Origin: Stictocephala bisonia | Taxonomy: Eukaryota > Arthropoda > Insecta > Hemiptera > Membracidae | NCBI GenBank assembly: GCA_035578905.1 | Contig: JAQJVL010000047.1 | Location: 2,044,384 to 2,108,383, forward strand | DNA: 64,000 bases | Direction: 5' to 3' | Part shown: piece by piece, positions 14,642-26,749 of the stretch | Numbering within the stretch: the stretch's first letter is position 1 | Layout: each line of letters starts with the position of its first letter | The notes under the pieces: model-generated | Told to the model about the DNA's origin: nothing | Database searches by the model: none | The model's input: only the letters and a program-made list of their open reading frames with translations | Made by a program: the position numbers and the translations under genes

Positions 14642-15724
14642 TCAGCTTTTTCATTACCCAACAAAGGTGTACCGAGTAACAAGTTTAGTCTTGAAACTAA
14701 AGTAGCAACTAAACCTCACCATGAACTAAAATGGTACCTAAATATATGGCCTTCTAATAAAATGAAATTAATTGAACAAGTTGTTGAAGTTCAACTTGTT
14801 AAGTAGATTAAGTTTCTGTGATTTTTATTATTTTTCAATGTAGCGTACTACCACAACTAACTGGTCACAAATTACAATGACACGTAAAATATTTATTTCT
14901 TAATTTAATCATAACAGAACTGAATAATAAGGACGTCTTATTTGGAAATATAAGGAATTCAAAGGGGAAACATCTACTGTATAAATCTTTTTAAACCAGG
15001 TTTAAAAAAATCATTGATTCATTTAAGTATTTGTAGAAGATTATTAGAGGAACCTCCGACAGAAAGGACGCAGATGCACACGTGATTGGGGCGTGCTCTT
15101 CGCTAATTGTTGCAGTTGTTACACTGGATAAAGGCATATTTACATATTTATTTACTTTTATCAAATTTCTGAATAACAAATAATAATTTATAAAATGTTT
15201 TTATACTCATTTAGGTAATATTATCATAACGATTTAGGTAATAATTTATTATATTTTATTTCTAAATCAGGGTAAATTGAGCTTGCACCTTTAAAAGGAT
15301 TCCTACATGAAAAATATTTTAGACTCAGTTATTTGTAAATTTACTTAATTTCATTTCCTGTATCATATGTTTCCACTGGCTGGACCTAATATATTCTAAA
15401 TATTAGCTAGACTCTATTATCCCCATAGTATAGAGTGACTTTTTACATCCATTGTTGGGGGACCATAAATATGGTTTTTTTTTACGAAATCTATAGAATT
15501 TAAGTATGAAACGTATAAATGTATTTGAACAGTGGATTTCCAACAATTTTACTAAAAGCGGAAAGTAGTTAGCGGCTAAACTAACGTATATACATCATTT
15601 CAATATAAAGGTATTTGAAATATCAACGCTTGAATTATTTTATTTATTTTGTCAACAGTAAATATTGACAATATGAGATAAATATAAAAGAAATATAACG
15701 AGAACTTATCTGTGGATGGAAAGT
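14642..15724. other. Gene-free spacer between tandem arrays
   Basis: AT-rich sequence without recognisable features. Only short chance frames are present, such as one at 14991-15179 on the minus strand. Confidence 0.6.
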
Positions 15725-16459
15725 ACATGTTAGATACTGACGATGACAACTCGATAACAAGTAAATGTAGCCTTGGCAGGTCAGTACAGAACATGTTAGA
15801 TACTGACGATGACAACTCGATAACAAGTAAATGTAGCCTTGGCAGGTCAGTACAGAACATGTTAGATACTGACGATGACAACTCGATAACAAGTAAATGT
15901 AGCCTTGGCAGGTCAGTACAGAACATGTTAGATACTGACGATGACAACTCGATAACAAGTAAATGTAGCCTTGTCAGGTCAGTACAGAACATGTTAGATA
16001 CTGACGATGACAACTCGATAACAAGTAAATGTAGCCTTGGCAGGTCAGTACAGAACATGTTAGATACTGACGATGACAACTCGATAACAAGTAAATGTAG
16101 CCTTGGCAGGTCAGTACAGAACATGTTAGATACTGACGATGACAACTCGATAACAAGTAAATGTAGCCTTGGCAGGTCAGTACAGAACATGTTAGATACT
16201 GACGATGACAACTCGATAACAAGTAAATGTAGCCTTGTCAGGTCAGTACAGAACATGTTAGATACTGACGATGACAACTCGATAACAAGTAAATGTAGCC
16301 TTGTCAGGTCAGTACAGAACATGTTAGATACTGACGATGACAACTCGATAACAAGTAAATGTAGCCTTGGCAGGTCAGTACAGAACATGTTAGATACTGA
16401 CGATGACAACTCGATAACAAGTAAATGTAGCCTTGGCAGGTCAGTACAGAACATGTTAC
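15725..16459. repeat. 66-bp tandem array, 11 copies, open in several frames
   Basis: Eleven almost identical 66-bp units running from acatgttagatactgacg through aactcgataacaag and aatgtagcct to gtcagtacag. The only variation noticed is ggcagg versus gtcagg, in the order G G G T G G G T T G G. Since 66 is divisible by three and the unit lacks stops in some frames, it reads open on both strands. The plus strand gives a 22-residue period containing MLDTDDDNSITSKCS (frame 15712-16560). The minus strand gives a 22-residue period in 15600-16454. Nothing supports either as a real gene: there are no flanking coding features, and the openness follows from the repeat itself. Confidence 0.95.
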
Positions 16460-16510
16460 ACAGTTACAGAATAGTAACGGTAGTAATGTGTTTAAATCAC
16501 TACTACTTTA

Positions 16511-17733
16511 TTGTGAAAAGTATTTATACAGTATGCAGCGATTGTTCCTTCCAGTCCTAATGTTATTGCGGAGATACAGACCTCTATCAGTAGTGTCTTT
16601 GCTCTTCATTATTCTAACTTGTCACATTTAAAAACTGACTGATCACTGGTCTGGAAGAATCATTGTGGTGAAAAGTATGTATACAGTATGCAGCGATTGT
16701 TCCTTACAGTCCTAACGTTATTACGGAGATATAGACCTCTATCAGTAGTGTCTTTGCTCTTCATTATTCTAACTTGTCACATTTACAAACTGACTGATCA
16801 CATCTGGAGGAATCATTAATGTGAAAAGTATGTATACAGTATGCAGTGATTGTTCCTTACAGTCCTAACGTTATTACGGAGATATAGACCTCTATCAGTA
16901 GTCTCTTTGCTCTTCATTATTCTAACTTGTCACATTTACAAACTGACTGATCACTGGTCTGGAAGAATCATTGATGTGTAAAGTATGTATACAGTATGAA
17001 GTGATTGTTCCTTACAGTCCTAACGTTATTACTGAGATAAAAACTTCTATCAGTAGTCTCTTTGCTCTTCATTATTCTAACTTGTCACATTTACAAACTG
17101 ACTGATCACGTCTGGAGGAATCATTGATGTGAAAAGTATGTATACAGTATGCAGTGATTGTTCCTTCCAGTCCTAACGTTATTAAGGAGATATAGACCTC
17201 TATCAGTAGTGTCTTTGCTCTTCATTATTTGAACTTGTCACATTTACAAACTGACTGATCACGTCTGGAGGAATCATTGATGTGAAAAGTATGTATACAG
17301 TATGCAGTGATTGTTCCTTCTAGTCCTAACGTTATTAGGGAGATATAGACCTCTATCAGTAGTGTCTTTGCTCTTCATTATTCTAACTTGTCACATTTAC
17401 AAACTGACTGATCACGTCTGGAGGAATCATTGATGTGAAAAGTATGTATACAGTATGCAGTGATTGTTCCTTCCAGTCCTAACGTTATTAGGGAGATATA
17501 GACCTCTATCAGTAGTGTCTTTGCTCTTCATTATTCGAACTTGTCACATTTACAAACTGACTGATCACGTCTGGAGGAATCATTAATGTGAAAAGTATGT
17601 ATACAGTATGCAGTGATTGTTCCTTCCAGTCCTAACGTTATTACGGAGATATAGACCTCTATCAGTAGTGTCTTTCACTTCATTACTCGAACAAATTGAC
17701 TGATCACGTCTGGAGGAATCATTGATGTGAAAA
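16511..17733. repeat. 153-155-bp tandem array, 8 copies
   Basis: Units start gtgaaaagtatgtatacagt and continue through gattgttccttccagtcc, gacctctatcagtagtg, ctttgctcttcattattc and aactgactgatcac to ggaggaatcattgatg. Starts are spaced 155, 153, 155, then 153 bp. The two early 155-bp copies read cactggtctggaag where later ones read cacgtctggagg, so there are two sub-types. The last copy has a short deletion. The array begins about 50 bp after the 66-bp array ends and shares no sequence with it. Confidence 0.95.
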
Positions 17734-19802
17734 TTACTCTTTTAGCACATGACATACGTTTAGTATAATGCTAAATTTAATCCATATTACATGAAATAAT
17801 GTTTACTTGAGCTGAATATTGAAATATGTGGCATATTAACTGTTCTGATTTAAAGTGAGCAAAAGCTAAAAATTAGCAACACAACGTGATATAAAATAGA
17901 GAATATTCAGGACGTGGATGCAATATAATTAACATCATTGACCCAAGTAACCAATAAATGTTATCTAGCCATGTGTGTAGACATAGTAACTGTCCTTACC
18001 ATAAATATATCAGTTTTGAATAGGATTAATTCATCAAAGAAAGTAGTGCGTCATTAAAATTTGTATAAAGTCAATTTGTAAATGTTATTTCGTTCTGACA
18101 TTCGTGACTTTTAATATATAATGTGTATTATTTTATTGCAACTGACGACTTTCTTTGATGTAGTTGATAAAGTATTTTTTGTATTGCATTTTCAAAAATA
18201 TAAATAATAATATTTTGTATATGCATTTTCACTATAAACAAATAGAACGTATTTTTAAATATGTGAACCCATACTTTTCAGACTTTCGTTGGATTTGAAT
18301 GAAAATTAAATGATTGATTTAACGTTTTATAGAAAATGTTCGTTCACAGTTTTTAAACATTTGTTCTTAATACAACATAATTTTTAATTTTTTTTTTTTA
18401 TTAAACTTGACTTTTTAAATAATCTTTATATATTTCTATAATTATTACGAAGAATACCGTACAAAAGCCAAATTTCAATAATCAGTACGTTATAAAGTTA
18501 TTGGTTTGGGGATATTTTTGAATAAAATTTGAGCAGTAAATGAGATATTTCAGGAGTATTTTTTAAATTTAGAGGAACATATAACTAATTATAAGTCAAA
18601 TATTAATACTAGTAATAGATCAAAATATCATAAATATATGAGCCACTAAACACCATTATTTTTATTATTTATACTCTAATATATTCCCAAAAATCTAATG
18701 AGTAGCTGTCCGTAGGTAAAGCTCACATCTGAGTCTGGGATTGTGTTCACGTAGATAACTGAAACCTTTGGGTTTCAATAACCGGTATTGAATACCAGAT
18801 CAGCCTCAACGGATCTTGTAGGAGCTTGTAGTATTACTTTGAAGCCTGCTCCGCACAAACAGTCATCACTTAGGCAGCTTCTGTGTATCTAGCTGATATC
18901 ACTTTGAATACGTTAATCTGGCAATTCTAAATTAACCAATAAATTAAAATTCTATAAATATTAAAATTACATTAGCAATAAATTGATACGTATATTGAAC
19001 CTATGTTGTCTGTTATGTTTTTATTTAGGTATAGAATATAATAACTTAACATAATACTTTTGGTTTCATTGCGGCAAAGATACTTAACTTTCTTTTCCAA
19101 CAAATATACTAGTGTACACATAAATAAAAAATGTTTACATTCTAATTAATTACATCCATATTATTTCATTATATAAGGTGAGTCAAACAATGATTATTTC
19201 TAATACAACAATTAAAATAAAAAACTTATATTGAGAGGTATTTTATACATTTTTTATTTATTTATTTATTTTTATTATTATTATTTCGTTCAACTAAATT
19301 GTTGCAAATGAAAAAGTACTACAAAAACATTCTATGGCCAATAATAAAGTACACAAGAATTTTAAAAAATCATAACTCTGGCTAAAATTTACATATCTGT
19401 AATTTAATAAATGATGTAAAAATATAAACACTGTGATTTAATTTCAGAATTGCTCGGGTATTTATTTCTGAATGTATGCAAGTAGGTGAACTAAAAGGTT
19501 GAGGTTTACCATGTCACTTTTAAACATATAGGTAGCGTGCCATTAATATTTTTATATTTTATCCAAACGTTTAGTATATTACTTTTATTTTTGATACATA
19601 AACCTCAAATTTTCTGAATACTGTAAAAATGTATCTGGATCATATCCGAATCTTGTGAGGGTAATCAAATTACACTTATCCCATTTACTACGAAAAGTAT
19701 GAAATAGATATCCTGAACTAGTATGGCATCAAGCAGGGACATATTTTTGTGGAAAATGTTCATTGGTCAAATTTATGGCTGCAATTTGAGGAACATAAAT
19801 GT
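17734..19802. other. Gene-free AT-rich DNA
   Basis: No gene recognised. The block 18700-18900 is less AT-rich than its surroundings (agctgtccgtaggtaaagct ... gcctgctccgcac) and may be a decayed mobile element, but I could not identify it. A (TTTA)n-like tract lies near 19255-19280. Confidence 0.55.
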
Positions 19803-20161
19803 GAAACAAAATCAAAATCACTTTATTTCCACATAGTACAAAATAAAATAAACATATATAAAGAAAATACAAAATATACTTCACAAACCATGTATTTAAG
19901 CAAAATATCACTTATATTTCATAATTTACAACATCATAAAAAAAGATAAATAACTAAAATAACCATTCAAAAATATAACACAATGTAAAATAATTATGTC
20001 TTAGCAATGGCTATTTTAGAAACTGAGTCCGAAAGTAGAGAAATAACTAAATTTATATAAATAAATAAATTAATATAAATAAATATTTTGCATGATTATA
20101 AAAATGACATTTATGAAGGGAAATGAGCCTACATGGGCGCCAAAGACCTGTGCGTAGGCTC

Positions 20162-20195
<34 letters not shown>
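19803..20195 (-). mobile_element. LINE-like 3' end, 5'-truncated (minus strand)
   Basis: Read on the minus strand, this stretch begins with an A-run (T-run 20170-20195 on plus). It continues with a hairpin whose 8-bp arms gagcctac and gtaggctc lie at 20125-20132 and 20154-20161. It ends with an AATAAA (19822-19827) followed by a gtgattttgattttg-like short-repeat tail. A 3' hairpin plus an AATAAA and a simple-repeat tail is typical of the 3' end of CR1/Jockey/R1-type non-LTR retrotransposons. No reverse transcriptase is present, so only the untranslated 3' end would remain. It could instead be a processed transcript end. Confidence 0.45.
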
Positions 20196-21489
20196 ATTAT
20201 TAAATTTAAGTATTAAATATATCCCGTGAAATTACGAAGTACAATTAATAAAACTAATATGTTAATTTGGAATAAACTATTCATGTGATATTATATTAAA
20301 TACTGAATCAAAAATTAAAATTTACGTGAGAAAATAATACGAAATTAAAAGAGAATGAAACTGAAGATAATGTGCCGATGCGTTAAAGGTGAAATGCGGA
20401 GGGAGGAGGAGAAAAAGTCAAGGCCGCCTAAATCAGCAGATATAAGGGACTCAGTCTCTTCATCACTGAGCAGATGCAACCACGATTGTATGCAAAAAAT
20501 GTGTAATAACAATAATGATTCTTAGTATATACATGTTTGTTATTTTTAAAGTATTTTACAAGCTATATGAGGCTTGAGTTATTGTATAACATCTTTCAAA
20601 TATATAATATTGGACTATAATACGTCCAAAACTCGCATACGTGTGCTACTGTTAGACAACAATATTTTAATACGAATATATTTTTTTTAATGATATCAAA
20701 ACATAGTCTGTGACACTAAATGCTTTATTTCATAGTATTGGTTCACAGGAGGGGTTGTTGAGTTTTAGACATTTCTAGAAGTTTGAGAACTACGGCTTCT
20801 ATAACATTCACGTTGTTTTGTTGTTTCCAGTATTCTAAAGGTCAATTGATCTTGTTCTCTGCAGATACATTTAACTTACTTATAATCGTAAGCCATGTTG
20901 TACTGATTTCCGTTCCAGAGTTGTTATTAAATTTTTAGCGTGTTTTTTTCAATAGATTCTAAAACTATCAAAGTATTCTGAATGTTATGTGTAAAAGAAG
21001 TGGTCAGCGATTCTTCTATGTCATCAATATATCTCTTAGTTTCACCAAGATAACACTGCCACATCTACATTTTAACTGATAAAACACCAGAAGTAAAAGA
21101 AGAAAGAAGCTTTGGAAGTAAAAGAAAAATGTTCGCTCCGAAGCTCTGGTATTTATCATACATAATTTGTGAAGACACTAAAATAGTGTGTATTTAAAAC
21201 GGCCGTCTCCTTGACGCTGTACCGATATGTATCCAACATAACTTTAATACGCTGCTTTCAAAGTAAATTACTATTTAAAAGATACACAAATACACTTGGG
21301 TCAGTATATTTTCAATTATCTGTTAAAAACATTTATTTAGAATATAAAATTTTATTTGTATATTCATACTAACAGAACAATAAAATACCATTCTAAAAAT
21401 ACCGCTTTAAATCATTCAGTTTTCCGTCTGTCTGCCTAAATTTGAAATTTGTTTTTTACATGATTTATCATATCTTAATTCATTGTTCA
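20196..21489. other. Gene-free AT-rich DNA
   Basis: No gene or known element recognised. A slightly GC-richer patch at 20395-20480 has no identifiable content. Confidence 0.55.
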
Positions 21490-21720
21490 TTACTAAGATC
21501 GTCAATATATGGACGAATATAAGGAGCGAATGAGGAATATTAGTTTCGTCATCGTTACTTAATAAGGTCGACTGTTCCTCAAAAAGCTACTTATTAATAT
21601 CCCAACAGCCAGGGCAACCAAGAGATCTACGTGAAATCCGAACCACGTAGTATTGGTCTGATTCTCAGCTAATTGACAAGCCTGATACTCAGTGCTCTTC
21701 CTTACACAACATTTGAACAT
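21490..21720 (-). mobile_element. Possible decayed tRNA-derived SINE (minus strand)
   Basis: On the minus strand there is a B-box-like sequence ggttcggatttc (plus positions 21633-21644), preceded by a weak A-box-like tagctgagaat (around 21662-21672). A body then runs towards 21490. Spacing and order fit an RNA polymerase III internal promoter. The A box is poor and no target duplication was found, so this is a tentative call. Confidence 0.28.
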
Positions 21721-21899
21721 TGACTACCATCCAACATGGACACTCAATACTTCTCTATTAGTGTTCATGTTGATGGCAACCATTGAACGAACGCCATCTT
21801 GTTAGTATTAAGATGACCGAGCATAGAACCTAACGCCTACAATCTCCTCAACACGTTGTCCCTAAGTAGCTGGATTACAGCACTGCACCTGGATAATAA

Positions 21900-22446
21900 T
21901 TCATCAAGATATTATCCTCAAACCCAGTAGATGTATGAGGGATATTAAGACCTAATTTAGTATCTAGTATCAAATTTCGACTTTTTAACATTTAAAAATT
22001 GCGGCTATTTTTAGTTTTAAAATCTTGATATTTTAAACGGTATTAATTAAAAACAAAAACTACAAAAAACACAAAAATTGCGATATTTTATTTCATAAAA
22101 TATTGTAAAAAGATTGATAAAATCAGATCATTGATAACTGTATGAATAAACTGATAATTGTAATGTTTGCAATACAGTACATGCTATTTGGTCAAAATTA
22201 CCACTACTTCATCAATGATCCGATCTTAATAATCTTTGTACCACCTTTTAAGAAATCTAATTTCGCAATTTCTGTGTATCTTGTAGTAATTTTTTGTAAT
22301 TTTGACTTTTTAAGATATTAAGCTTTGAAAACTAAAAATAGCTGCCATTTTGAATCGGTACAAAGTATGAACTTCATTCTCTATACTAAGTTAGGTTTTA
22401 TTATTCCTTATACGTATTCCGGGTTTTAGAATAATACCTTGAGTTG
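21900..22446. repeat. Long imperfect inverted repeat (foldback)
   Basis: Two arms of about 240 bp face each other around a centre at 22173. Matching pairs keep a constant sum of coordinates: tcaag at 21904 with cttga at 22438-22442, and gatcattgat at 22126-22135 with atcaatgatc at 22211-22220. In between, gcggctatttttagttttaa (from 22001) pairs with aaaactaaaaatagctgcc (from about 22328). The cacaaaaattgcgatatttt segment matches a complementary tract near 22265-22285. By eye the arms are roughly 75-80% complementary with almost no net indels. The spacer is about 65-75 bp. It could be a MITE/foldback element or a hairpin-RNA source. No terminal duplication could be fixed. Confidence 0.8.
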
Positions 22447-22686
22447 TTAAGAAGATATAATAAATTATTTCAAAAACACGCTCAGACAAACAGACGAAAA
22501 AGAAAGATTTTTAGAAAATATGTTTATAGGACTTTTTTTCTTAGTTTCCGTGTACGTAACCTTACCTTGAAGTGTTGAAGGATTTTTCATGAACCCTGTA
22601 TATATCTTTATTGTTAAAGCAAACAAACATGCCATATTAAGCAGCTTTTTGAACAAGTTTTATTTATAAGTTAATTGAAAAATAAA

Positions 22687-23085
22687 CTGTTAATCCATTA
22701 CGAAGTAACTGTCAGTGATGTGCGATGTCTTGATATTCTTTATTGTACTCTGTCTGAAGCCACAATGACAACTGACGGTCCGTTATATGCCCGCCACTGT
22801 TAATCCATTAAGAAATGACTGTCAGTGATGTGAGATGTCTTGATATTCTTTATCGTGCTCTGTCTGAAGCCACAATGACAACTGACGGTCCGTTATATGC
22901 CCGCAACTGTTAATCCATTAAGAAGTGACTGTCAGTGATGTGAGATGTCTTGATATTCTTTATCGTGCTCTGTCTGAAGCCACAATGACAACTGACGGTT
23001 CGTTATATGCCCGCAACTATTAATCCATTAAGAAGTGACTGTCAGTGATGTGAGATGTCTTGATATTCTTTATCGTGCTCTGTTG
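22687..23085. repeat. 110-bp tandem array, 3.6 copies
   Basis: Unit starts (ttaatccatta) lie at 22689, 22799, 22909 and 23019, exactly 110 bp apart. Units contain gactgtcagtgatgtg, gatgtcttgatattcttta, gaagccacaatgacaactga and cgttatatgcccgc. The last copy stops after tgctctgt. Copies differ at only a handful of bases. Confidence 0.96.
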
Positions 23086-24480
23086 TCGTTATTATCTTAT
23101 CTACAAATGTATATAACGAGAGGTTGTTGCATTATCACGCTTGCAACAGACCGGCCTCAATAAAGGTAAGGAACCAGTTCTATTTAATAATTTATTCAAT
23201 CCTTTTGAACATCCTGTTTTAGTTTTAAATATTGTCTATTAGTTCATTTAAAACACTCAATATGTACCCGTTCATTATTTAACATTGTTGTTGGAAAATA
23301 CAGTTGCGGGAACATAACGGATTTTAACCAGTCTTGTGTAATATTGTGAAATGTCACAACCAATACTGTTCCCTTAGTGATAACAATACAATAGAATACT
23401 TGTTTCATTGTTTTAGATTGAAGATGTCTGTTGCAATATCACCTCGAGCAAAAGGTTATATCAAGCAATTGAACTGTGTTTTGTATTTCACTAATGAGTT
23501 TTCTGACATCTTTAAGGATAGCATTTTTAATAAGGGTTAATATAAAGTAAAATTCATTATAATAAAATTATATTCAAACTTTATTTATTAAGCAAGGGGG
23601 TGTAAAGAATAAGTTTATTGGAGACTGTTCTAAGTTGAAATGTTGATTATCAATAACAGATTTTTGTATTTTTGAGATTATATTAAAGAATAGGAACCAT
23701 TAATGATCAAATAAACAAATATATTATGACGCAACATTTATTCAAATTATAGTTAAAATTTACATTAAATAGTCGTCTTAAAAAAGGCCTGTACTATTCC
23801 TCCTCTCTCTCACAATCTTCATAAGTTAGGAAAATGATATTTGAAGATTAAGTCTTACATTGATGTCATTAATAACCTTCACAACTATCTTCCTATTCAA
23901 CCCTCTTTCTCTTGTTCAATGCGTTAACACATGCTGAACATGTACGTGAGACAATATACAGTAAGCATATGACGCCATTGAACCCAGCAGCACGTAACCC
24001 AACAATGAACGGTAAATGACGCCAGAGTGATACCTGAATATATTGTCTGTAATAAGTCCGATCAAGTGCTCTTAAAAAATGAATCATTCATCGTCCATAA
24101 GGGTTTTTTCGTCATATGTATGATTAACATCTATATGTGGAGTGAGTATATCATATATTTTAGAGTTAGATTGTATCAATTTATGCGTATTGCCATAAAT
24201 GTCTTGTCATAAGAAAGTTGCTAATGGATGTACATGAATAAATAGCATGAAAACAGGTGGGTTTCATGGTATTGGTGATGGAATGATAAATTTAACGTAT
24301 GATTTATGGTATTATGTACAATTAATATAAAAACCCAGACACTAAATAAGTCTACCGAAAAGACTAGAGAGCAAAACAATACACACAATATTTCCATTTA
24401 GCTGAATTAGGATTACAACAAAAATGTATTTTAAAAATAATATATCCTAAGGATTAATCAATAAACAATCTAATTATTAA
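23086..24480. other. Gene-free DNA
   Basis: No gene can be supported. A minus-strand open frame of 64 codons at 23893-24087 lies in slightly GC-richer sequence preceded by ttattacag, which could be a splice acceptor. It has no recognisable domain, and no partner exon was found. Confidence 0.5.
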
Positions 24481-24586
24481 CAAAAAATAAACCCTAAGAC
24501 CTACCCATACATGTATTACACTGATATCCCTCCCACCTACCCATACACGTAAAATAGTGAATGCCCTCCCACCCACCCATATACGT
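24481..24586. repeat. 36-bp minisatellite, left part (interrupted)
   Basis: Degenerate units with the core ccacccacccatatacgt and acgtaaaatagtga, about 36 bp apart. The array stops in mid-unit at 24586, exactly where the LTR element begins, and resumes at 33011. Confidence 0.9.
24583..24586. repeat. Target-site duplication ACGT of the minus-strand LTR element (partner 33011-33014)
   Basis: acgt precedes the left LTR (cccatatacgt then tgtaacc) and follows the right LTR (then acgtaaaatagtg). Joining the flanks through one ACGT gives the normal minisatellite unit cccatatacgtaaaatag, so the empty site is reconstructed. Confidence 0.9.
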
Positions 24587-25600
24587 TGTAACCAACTGCT
24601 CTCTGCGCTTTGTTACATTAAGTTAAAATTTTTTATAATTTGATAAAATAATTTATGCAAAATTAAAATTCTTTTTTTTATGATCTCAGGGTCGTTTATG
24701 TGGGTAAATTGGTGGGGCTGTAAGATTACAATAAATAAAAACTCTTGTTTGAAAAAGCTACTTTAATAAAACATTATTTTTTAGTTTTTTACTTTACTAT
24801 TATTTCAATATACAAAAATGAATTTTATTATGATTTTACAAATTTCAATATGATTAAATTATTTTATTACTAAAACTTATCTTATTGTCCTTGCATTTTC
24901 TTGGTGGAAACCCGCATGTTCCTCAATAACGCGCTAATATCTCGCCAAATTCAATCTTATTAACTGCACAAAAGCTCCATATCTATCTAAATTTTTCTTT
25001 AAAAACAAAAATATGATATTACTTTTAAAGAATTTACTTATATTTTAAACACAAATCACACGTGGTTTAATGTATTCTACCGAGAGGAACACCATGTGTT
25101 CCTTCTTGAAAGGAGGATTGCCAAGTGGGGTGAGTGATGCCTTCAGGACGCTCAGCTTGGGTTCCCCCTCTTACGTTATTTTCCGTTAGATATTCAGTTT
25201 TCGCCTCTTCCATACAGTTCGTCCCCAGCAGGTGCTGCACCCACTGGTCATCCTTTTTACTAAGCACGTTGTTTGGACTCGACCTCTGCTTGGTCACACG
25301 GTGACTCCACTTTTGGTTTACCATGTGGTTTCGTCTTCTGAGAAATTAGTCGAAAACAGACATGCCCCACCCTTCCAGACAATAATGGAAAGAATATTGT
25401 TTATTCAATTCTCAGAAAATATCTGTCACGATGTCTCTATCCACTTCCCTAACTGGCTGGTTATTTACTTACAACGATTTCAGAATATTATCTGAATGTT
25501 TGTTGTTTATTTTAATTAAATATATTTATTTCTTCAACAAAATAATTTATCATTTATTTAATTTAATTAATTTAAACGTCAATTTGGTGGACCTGTTACA
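24587..25600 (-). mobile_element. 3' LTR of the minus-strand element
   Basis: 1014 bp, from tgtaaccaactgctctctgc to ggtggacctgttaca. I count roughly 18 substitutions or small indels against 32000-33010, giving about 98% identity. It holds an open minus-strand frame of 85 codons (25067-25324), also present in the other LTR. Three of the four base differences in that frame change the amino acid, so there is no sign of selection on it. Confidence 0.92.
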
Positions 25601-25617
25601 GTACCCCCCGATTTTTT
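25601..25617 (-). promoter_or_regulatory. Polypurine tract of the minus-strand element
   Basis: Read on the minus strand, the bases directly before the LTR are aaaaaatcggggggtac, an A/G-rich tract with six G in a row. This is the expected position and composition for the plus-strand DNA primer of an LTR element. Confidence 0.6.
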
Positions 25618-25839
25618 GCGATGTGCGGTTAGTGCGAGTCAGAAAATCTAAATTTCAACATGTTCCGCCCAACTTGTCGGTTGCTGTTCAGATAAGTTTC
25701 AGTTTTACAATATCAACTATAGCTAGAATGGGCTAAATCTATCTATTAATATACAATACAATTCTAAGTTCCATTTGACAAATTATGTAAATAACAAATC
25801 ATGATCTTTTCTTATACACTAACAATTTATGTGAATCAT
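25618..25839. other. Element interior, 3' end, no gene seen
   Basis: Unrecognised sequence between the polypurine tract and the AATCA-type repeats. Only short chance frames occur. Confidence 0.5.
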
Positions 25840-26215
25840 CAACCATTACATCAATTGTATAATCAACAAATCATGATTCCCTCTCAGCAAAATTTCATAT
25901 AAATCATCAATCACTAAATCAATAAATCATCAACTTCACATAAATCATTAATCACTAAATCAATAAATCATCAAATTTTTATATAAATCATCAATAACTA
26001 AATCAATAAATCATCAAATTTTTATATAAATCATCAATCACTAAATCATGATTCCCTCTTATATACTAGAAAATCAATAAATCACTAAACATTCATGTAA
26101 ATCATTAATCAAAAAATCAATAAGTCACTAAATTATGATTCCCTTTTATATACTAGAAAATCAATACATCACTAAAAATTCATGTAAATCATTTACCTTA
26201 TTAATCTCTAATTAT
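25840..26215. repeat. Degenerate aaatcaataaatcatc repeats inside the LTR element
   Basis: Irregular tandem copies built from ataaatcatcaatcactaa and tcaataaatcatcaa. A longer 80-bp step carries gattcccttttatatactag and repeats near 26049 and 26139. Non-coding, AT-rich. Confidence 0.8.
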
Positions 26216-26749
26216 AGAAAAACAATTTAATTTATACATTATTAATTAGCAATAAACATTTTAAATAATTCTTTGTCGTTAATGCAAGTTATCATTATTA
26301 TTAATTATCTTGTAGTTAATTATAAAAATATTTCAATAAATTCAAGAAAATTAAATTATTATTCAAATTATTAATCAAATGTTACATACTGGTGAAGAAT
26401 ATAAAAGAATTTTAGTCAAGTGCGATTGTAACTTTACATCATCAATGGTTGAATCTTTATATGTTATTCATACCCTTATCCTATTATCTATGGAGTACTA
26501 TTTACTTACTAATCATAACAACATTTTTAAAATATATACACATGATATTTCATTTAAATACATTTTGAAATAGATTGCCATATCTCTTGGCTTCACAGTG
26601 AGCCATTGTAAATGGTATGTAAAACATTAACTTTTATCAGGAAATGTCACTTATTTTGAGAAAACTGGGAGAGAGCCACGTGGAAAGTTCGCACTGGGTC
26701 GCACCCATGTCTACCACAAGTTTCCAAGGTTAAAACCCAGAGTCACACT
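26216..26749. other. Element interior, no gene seen
   Basis: AT-rich up to about 26640, then rising GC. A plus-strand frame of 64 codons (26379-26573), antisense to the element, has no recognisable content. Confidence 0.5.

Noticed and set aside
18700..18900. Possible SINE or gene fragment in a GC-richer block
   Set aside because: No convincing A or B box pair, hairpin, tail or reading frame could be found.
23893..24087. Minus-strand 64-codon frame preceded by a ttattacag acceptor-like sequence
   Set aside because: Coding-like in composition, but there is no recognised domain, no clear donor and no neighbouring exon.
25067..25324. 85-codon minus-strand frame also found at 32477-32734
   Set aside because: Its preservation is explained by LTR identity. 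Three of the four base differences between copies change the amino acid, so there is no sign of coding constraint.
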